From positions 1 to 35,160 of the forward strand of contig CAIYWO010000416.1 in assembly GCA_903929925.1 (NCBI GenBank): a stretch of DNA of 35,160 nt. Direction: 5' to 3'. A program made the translations under genes and the position numbers. The stretch comes from an uncultured beta proteobacterium. Its GTDB lineage: Bacteria; Pseudomonadota; Gammaproteobacteria; Burkholderiales; Burkholderiaceae_B. Shown one piece after another: positions 30,158 to 35,160 of the stretch. How positions within the stretch are numbered: position 1 is the first letter of the stretch; each line of letters starts with the position of its first letter. The notes under the pieces are model-generated. The model was not told the DNA's origin, searched no databases, and was given only the letters and a program-made list of their open reading frames with translations.

Positions 30158-32882
30158 CGCTGCCCTCCTGAGTGTCTTCTTCGCTCTGATCGAAATATCT
30201 CAGCAAGGGCAAGATATCGCAAAATGCTAAGTCTGCACCCTTCCAGGACTGATTAACCGCCTTGCCCTGCACAAACTCTTGCGCGAGCATATCAATCACT
30301 GCACGCAGTCGCTCAAGCAAACAAGACCAATCCGCATCTGCGTACTTGGCTTTGGAAAGGGTCTTTAAGCCGCTAAGACCCTGCTCATCGTGTTCGGCGA
30401 GGCCTACAGTTTGGGAGCCACGCGCATGCAAACGCACCAACATTAACGCGCTGATGCGATGACTCGCTTCGCGAGCGGCACCTCCCTCGGCATTTAGCAT
30501 CGCCGCATAGAGGGGCACTTGTAGATTAACTGGACGCGCACTTTCCCAGTCCTTCAAGACGCTCGGCAAAGATCGTCCGGTCTTGTAGTCAATCACTGCA
30601 AGATGCTTCGTTCCATCTCCCTGATCTTCGGATACGAGATGATCTAAACGATCTAGCCTGACATCCAGCACCAGGCCATTCAGATTGAGTTGGCGCTTTT
30701 GCTCAATTTCCTGGGCAACGAACGGGGCCCGATCTGCCTCTTTAAGCAACCAATCATGCACAACACGAATTGCGCGACCAATTTCAAGTTCGCGCAAGGT
30801 GGTGTCGTACGCACTGAGTTCTTTCGTTGCGACAGCGTTCACAATCCTTTCAAGCTGTGGCAAAAGAGTAGCGTCGTCAATTGCCAACTGCAGACCGCTT
30901 TGGTCACGCAACGACTCCCAAATCCGCTCCATCACACCATGTAAAAATTTTCCACGCAGCGCCATTTGTGGCAGCTCGCCATAGGCTGGCAAACCCTTCA
31001 CGCCCAAGCGATACCGAAAGAATGCCCACAAGGGATTGATGGCCTGCGTCTCCAGCACTGAGACTCCACCTTGTACTTTTTCGTTGGCTGCTAGCGGTGG
31101 GCCTTGCTCATCCTTCCAGACTTCTAAGATTGGAGAAGTCCATTGCAAAAAAGGCGACAGACTCGGATCGTTGGCAGCCTCAATTGGGGCCAGGGCTTGA
31201 ATCAATGGAGAGGGGCGAAGCTCCCGCTCCCCCTCGAAGCGAGGCGAGCTCACGGTCACACTAGGCGCAACCTTGCACAAGTTTGCAAAAATTTGCTGTG
31301 CCCACTGACTTTCCCGCTCGGGCGTTGCCCGAGGTGCCTGCGCCCGGCGTAACGCCGCCATCGGAATCAAGGGATTGGGTTTAGTCGCCGCTGGTAGCAC
31401 CTCATCGGTCAAACCAAGTATCCAGACACCGTCCCATTGCCCCCCTTCTGCTTCAAGCAAACCCAAGACATCGAGTCGAGCAGTCGGATCACGTTGCGGT
31501 TGAAACAGGGTTGCCCGGGCTAAACGCCCCAGAATGCTCAACGCCTCAGACGCCTGCACCGAGGCAAAGAGCGCACTCAACGATTCAAAGCGCTCTAGCA
31601 AGGCATCAATCGCCTCAAGAACTTGATACATCGCTGAACTCTGCGCACCACGCCCAGGGAAACCCAGCGTCGCCAAGGTGGCCCTGAACACATCGGACCA
31701 CCGATACAACGACATACTGCGAGGAAGCGTTTGCCAATCCTGCCATGCGCGATGCCAAGCGGGGGAAAGCTGATGTAGCGGCTCAATTGCAGAGCTCCAC
31801 GCTGCAAGTGAAACATGACTCACCTGCCAATCTCGCCACCCTGCATCAACCATCGCGCGCGCGCCCTGCTCTGCGCTGTGCCCCATGCAGTAACCCGATA
31901 ACAAAGCCGCACCAAGATCAGCAGGAGCGGCGCCCAGCTGCTCCTTCATCAACACAAAAGTACGCAACCACGCAACGGCAGCACGACACGCCGCCCAGTC
32001 AGATAGGGGCCTAGCAACGGCCACGTTAAACGCATGAACAGGAACACCTTCCTCATCACCCAACCCTTGCTCCAGCACTCGCCGAGCAAAGGCTGCCTGC
32101 GCATCTAATGACACGGCAACGATCGCAAAGCGCCCAGAAGGCTGACTATCGAGCTGTGCGCGTGCCCAAGCTACTGCGGCCTGCCACTCAGACTGCGCCG
32201 TTGGCGCCTCAACGCGCACTATCTGCGACGTTTGTGAAAAATCCTCTACCAGCGTTGAGACCTCAACCCCGCGCGCGGCAAGTGCCTCTAGCAAAACGCC
32301 CATACGTGGAGAAATTTCAGTGAAGCCTGCAAGCACCACTTTTGCGGGCAAGGGCAGACCGCCCTCTACATGGTGAATCAGTCGTGTCAGTGCAGTGCTT
32401 GCATCGAGCGCGTCGAGCGCATGCAAGCGCTCTCGGTAGGCATCGCGCCAATGCCGAAACTGGTCATATTCCTCGGTGTGTTCATGCTCAAAAACCTTGA
32501 TCTGCCACTCTTCGATCAGCTGGTCTGCCCCAAGCGCGATCGCTGCGGCCTGATGGACATCTAGCAATGCATCATCGCCCTCACACCTTTCAATTACTTG
32601 CGCCCAGACTAGTTGCGCCTCAAATCCATCAAGCTGCCGTGCATGGGGACGCAACAACTCTTCGAACCCTGCACGACCTAGCTGATGGGTCACCCATCCT
32701 GACCATGGCATGATTTCTGGGATTTCAGCCACAAGTTGGCCGCGGGCAGACTGCTGTTGTGCCAACAACTGAATTAGCCTGCGCGCTAGACGATTGTTCA
32801 CCGTCAACACCGATACATCTCGCGCGGCGTTCGCCCCGAGGTTCGATGCGTGCACGGTAGGATATTGCGTCAGGGTGTGCAT
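30144..32882 (-). CDS. AddB-like PD-(D/E)XK nuclease family protein
   Basis: VLTVNNRLARRLIQLLAQQQ N-terminus; GKFLHGVMERIW, LDVRLDRLDHL and AVIDYKTGR nuclease motifs; overlaps addA by 14 bp. Start MHTLTQ at 32882 or upstream ATG at 32915. Confidence 0.85.
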   Translation of the reverse strand: MHTLTQYPTVHASNLGANAARDVSVLTVNNRLARRLIQLLAQQQSARGQLVAEIPEIMPWSGWVTHQLGRAGFEELLRPHARQLDGFEAQLVWAQVIERCEGDDALLDVHQAAAIALGADQLIEEWQIKVFEHEHTEEYDQFRHWRDAYRERLHALDALDASTALTRLIHHVEGGLPLPAKVVLAGFTEISPRMGVLLEALAARGVEVSTLVEDFSQTSQIVRVEAPTAQSEWQAAVAWARAQLDSQPSGRFAIVAVSLDAQAAFARRVLEQGLGDEEGVPVHAFNVAVARPLSDWAACRAAVAWLRTFVLMKEQLGAAPADLGAALLSGYCMGHSAEQGARAMVDAGWRDWQVSHVSLAAWSSAIEPLHQLSPAWHRAWQDWQTLPRSMSLYRWSDVFRATLATLGFPGRGAQSSAMYQVLEAIDALLERFESLSALFASVQASEALSILGRLARATLFQPQRDPTARLDVLGLLEAEGGQWDGVWILGLTDEVLPAATKPNPLIPMAALRRAQAPRATPERESQWAQQIFANLCKVAPSVTVSSPRFEGERELRPSPLIQALAPIEAANDPSLSPFLQWTSPILEVWKDEQGPPLAANEKVQGGVSVLETQAINPLWAFFRYRLGVKGLPAYGELPQMALRGKFLHGVMERIWESLRDQSGLQLAIDDATLLPQLERIVNAVATKELSAYDTTLRELEIGRAIRVVHDWLLKEADRAPFVAQEIEQKRQLNLNGLVLDVRLDRLDHLVSEDQGDGTKHLAVIDYKTGRSLPSVLKDWESARPVNLQVPLYAAMLNAEGGAAREASHRISALMLVRLHARGSQTVGLAEHDEQGLSGLKTLSKAKYADADWSCLLERLRAVIDMLAQEFVQGKAVNQSWKGADLAFCDILPLLRYFDQSEEDTQEGSDDDA

Positions 32883-32892
32883 AGCACTACGC

Positions 32893-33036
32893 TCAGAAGC
32901 CGCATAGGGCGGCAATGCTATCCCAGTTCAGACGCATGCCTGGCGTTGTGTAGCCGATTAAGCCTGCAACGAGAACAAGGCAGAGCATCGCCCCCCCTAG
33001 CAGCCAAATCAAACGTCGTTTTGTACGTACTTGCAT
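32893..33036 (-). CDS. 47-aa putative single-pass membrane protein (below the ORF-track cutoff)
   Basis: MQVRTKRRLIWLLGGAMLCLVLVAGLIGYTTPGMRLNWDSIAALCGF*. Strong SD GAGGTG-TT-ATG, basic N-terminus then a hydrophobic helix. Stop is 10 nt before the addB ATG at 32882. Confidence 0.65.
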   Translation of the reverse strand: MQVRTKRRLIWLLGGAMLCLVLVAGLIGYTTPGMRLNWDSIAALCGF

Positions 33037-33051
33037 AACACCTCAAGTGGA

Positions 33052-34287
33052 CTAACCGACTTTAGCAAGTTGTTGCACATTAATGGGGCTCTCACGTACC
33101 GGCAAGCATAGCGCGGCAGCCATCAACGCAAGCAAGATCCCTATCCACCACACCAAGTCATAACTTCCGGTCACGGCCTGCACCCGACCCCCGAGCCAAA
33201 CGCCCGTGAAGCTTCCGAGTTGATGACCCAAGAAAACCATACCCGACAAGGTTGCAGCAAAGCGCAGACCATAGATTTGCCCAATCAGTCCTTGGGTCAG
33301 AGGAACAGTACCCAACCAAAACACACCCATCCATGCCGCAAAAACATAAACGACCCAAGGGGATGTTGGCATGACGAGAATCCAAATCAGGCCAACAGCA
33401 CGCAAGGCATATAAGCCCGCCAGTAAATTCTTCTTGCTATGCGTTCCGCCGAGTTTGCCCGCAGTGAACGAGCCAAAGACATTAAACAAACCGATCAATC
33501 CGATCGCGAAGGCGCCGGTACTTGCATTTAAACCTTTGTCCACCACGAAGGCAGGCAAATGCAAGGTAATGAAAGCCGTATGAAAACCACAAACAAAATA
33601 GCCCCAAAACAAAAAATGGAAAGTTGGGTGCTTCAACGCCTGCCCGATGGCGGAGAACATCGACTGCTGAGGTCCGGTATTTGCCCCAGGCTTGCCCCGC
33701 AAAAACCACGCCAAAGGAAGTGTCGCCGCAAGCACCATGGAAAGAACAAGGTAGGCACCGGTCCAGTCCAACGAATCAATCAACAATTGGCCCGTTGGCA
33801 CAACAAGGAATTGGCCTAGCGACCCACCCGCGCTTGCAATGCCCATCGCAGTGCTGCGCGACGACAAAGGAACGGTGCGTGCAATGACAGGCAAAATCAC
33901 TGCAAAGGTCGTGCCAGCCTGCCCAAGCCCGATCAGCACTCCAGCGCTTAAATAAAACTCTAGCTCGGTCGAGGAAAAGCGCGTGCCAAGCAACCCGACC
34001 GCATAGAACGCAGCGCACAGCGCAATCGTTCTACCCGAACCGAGTCGATCGGCCATCATGCCCGCGCCAATTGCACCAAAGCCCCAGACAAGGTTCTGCA
34101 GGGCAAACGCCATGGAGAAAACTTCACGCCCCCAGCCAAGCTCAAGTCCCATTGGCTGAATGAACAAACCGATCGTGGCGCGGATGCCCATCGCAAGCAA
34201 CACGATTAAGGTACCAAGCAAGATCGTTCTGAGAGCCAGAGGGTTATCGAGCAAGCCTGGATTACGTTCTTCTGCGTGTTGCGTCAT
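33052..34287 (-). CDS. MFS transporter
   Basis: 411 aa with about 12 hydrophobic segments and MFS-like GFGAIGAGMMADRLGSGRTI. Confidence 0.92.
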   Translation of the reverse strand: MTQHAEERNPGLLDNPLALRTILLGTLIVLLAMGIRATIGLFIQPMGLELGWGREVFSMAFALQNLVWGFGAIGAGMMADRLGSGRTIALCAAFYAVGLLGTRFSSTELEFYLSAGVLIGLGQAGTTFAVILPVIARTVPLSSRSTAMGIASAGGSLGQFLVVPTGQLLIDSLDWTGAYLVLSMVLAATLPLAWFLRGKPGANTGPQQSMFSAIGQALKHPTFHFLFWGYFVCGFHTAFITLHLPAFVVDKGLNASTGAFAIGLIGLFNVFGSFTAGKLGGTHSKKNLLAGLYALRAVGLIWILVMPTSPWVVYVFAAWMGVFWLGTVPLTQGLIGQIYGLRFAATLSGMVFLGHQLGSFTGVWLGGRVQAVTGSYDLVWWIGILLALMAAALCLPVRESPINVQQLAKVG

Positions 34288-34315
34288 GGTGAGATGCTGC
34301 GAAAAGGAAAATGAA

Positions 34316-34391
34316 TGGCGCCGCCGAGACGAATCGAACGTCCGACTCCCTTCTTAGGAGGAAGGTACTCTATCCACTGAGTTACGGCGGC
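34316..34391 (-). tRNA. tRNA-Arg (anticodon CCT), CCA encoded
   Basis: Reverse complement GCCGCCGTAACTCAGTGGATAGAGTACCTTCCTCCTAAGAAGGGAGTCGGACGTTCGATTCGTCTCGGCGGCGCCA. Complete cloverleaf. Confidence 0.96.
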
Positions 34392-34433
34392 TTGGTTCTA
34401 GTTTAGCAAGGTGCGCCACTTTCAGCGCTACCA

Positions 34434-35160
34434 CTAGCCCCTCGGGTGATGCTGAGCGTGCAACGACTTGAGTCGCTCACGCGCAACGTGTGTGTAAATC
34501 TGCGTTGTCGAGATATCGGCATGCCCCAGCAGCATCTGCACCACCCGCAAATCTGCCCCATGATTAAGCAGATGGGTCGCAAAGGCATGACGCAACACAT
34601 GTGGCGACAAAGGCGCCTTTACACCTGCCAATACCGCGTATTTCTTAATGAGCAACCAGAAAGACTGACGCGTCATCGGTCCGGCCCGCGCCGTCACGAA
34701 TAAAGCGGGTGCCGTACGCGCCCCCATTAGAGCCGGGCGTGCTTCTTTCAGATAAGTCGTTATCCAATGCGCTGCCTCTGCACCGAGAGGCACGAGGCGA
34801 TCTTTACCGCCCTTACCTTGGACCACACGCACAACCCCGTCCCCGAGGCTCACATCGAGCACAGCCAAACCAACCAACTCTGACACCCGTAACCCCGTCG
34901 CATAAAGCACCTCTAACATTGCGCGGTCGCGCAAGCCACGTGGTGTGTGCAGGGGTGGCTGTTTAAGCAAGGATTCAACCTGCCCTTCAGACAAAGTCTT
35001 GGGGATCCGCAAAGCCTGCTTAGCCGAAGTGAGCTGTAAACACGGATCGGCAGAAACACGCTGATGCCGAAGCGCCCACAGGTAGTAACGGCGTAGCGTT
35101 GCGAGCCGTCTATTCGCAGTGCTTGGTTTGGTTTCCGCGTGTTTGGCAGCAAACCAAGCC
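34434..35160 (-). CDS. xerD: Tyrosine recombinase XerD (truncated at the window edge)
   Basis: The frame stays open to 35160 (AWFAAKHAETKPSTANRRLATLRRYYLWALRH...). Catalytic LSPHVLRHAFATHLLNHGADLRVVQMLLGHADISTTQIYTHV. The TTG at 35012 is not the real start. Confidence 0.93.
   Translation of the reverse strand, partial: AWFAAKHAETKPSTANRRLATLRRYYLWALRHQRVSADPCLQLTSAKQALRIPKTLSEGQVESLLKQPPLHTPRGLRDRAMLEVLYATGLRVSELVGLAVLDVSLGDGVVRVVQGKGGKDRLVPLGAEAAHWITTYLKEARPALMGARTAPALFVTARAGPMTRQSFWLLIKKYAVLAGVKAPLSPHVLRHAFATHLLNHGADLRVVQMLLGHADISTTQIYTHVARERLKSLHAQHHPRG

Noticed and set aside
26765-32915. Helicase-nuclease pair as a new anti-phage system
   Set aside because: Best explained as the AddAB-like double-strand break repair pair found in proteobacteria. 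Only the Fe-S loss and the micro-ORF are unusual.
34316-35160. xerD next to tRNA-Arg as an integrase/island boundary
   Set aside because: The protein looks like housekeeping XerD and the flanking genes are core. No att repeat was seen and the gene is truncated by the window.

Overview
The window is mostly core genome of a betaproteobacterium. Gene content and order resemble Burkholderiales/Alcaligenaceae, but that placement is inferred without a database search. Leftmost is ~0.4 kb of AT-rich sequence with no supported gene, next to tRNA-Pro(TGG). It is followed by pstB-pstA-pstC-pstS, ppk and divergent ppx, then glmM-folP-ftsH-rlmE with divergent yhbY, then greA. An fpr-TetR-phosphoglycerate mutase block follows, then carA-carB-CoA transferase-SDR (minus strand), tal, and recR-ybaB-dnaX with an SRP RNA directly upstream. 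An AddA/AddB-like helicase-nuclease pair, an MFS transporter, tRNA-Arg(CCT) and a truncated xerD complete the window. I found no CRISPR array, intact mobile element or defence island. I do not claim a new multi-gene system. The points most worth a second look are: (1) an AddB-like nuclease that seems to have lost 3 of 4 Fe-S cysteines while keeping its nuclease motifs; (2) an unlisted 47-aa one-TM ORF with a strong SD directly upstream of addB; (3) an attenuator-like terminator in the greA leader; (4) a nested dyad over the fpr promoter, upstream of a TetR gene; (5) two matching Pho-box promoters at a pst locus with no adjacent phoU; (6) a carA 5' end with no usable ATG and an overlapping out-of-frame leader ORF.
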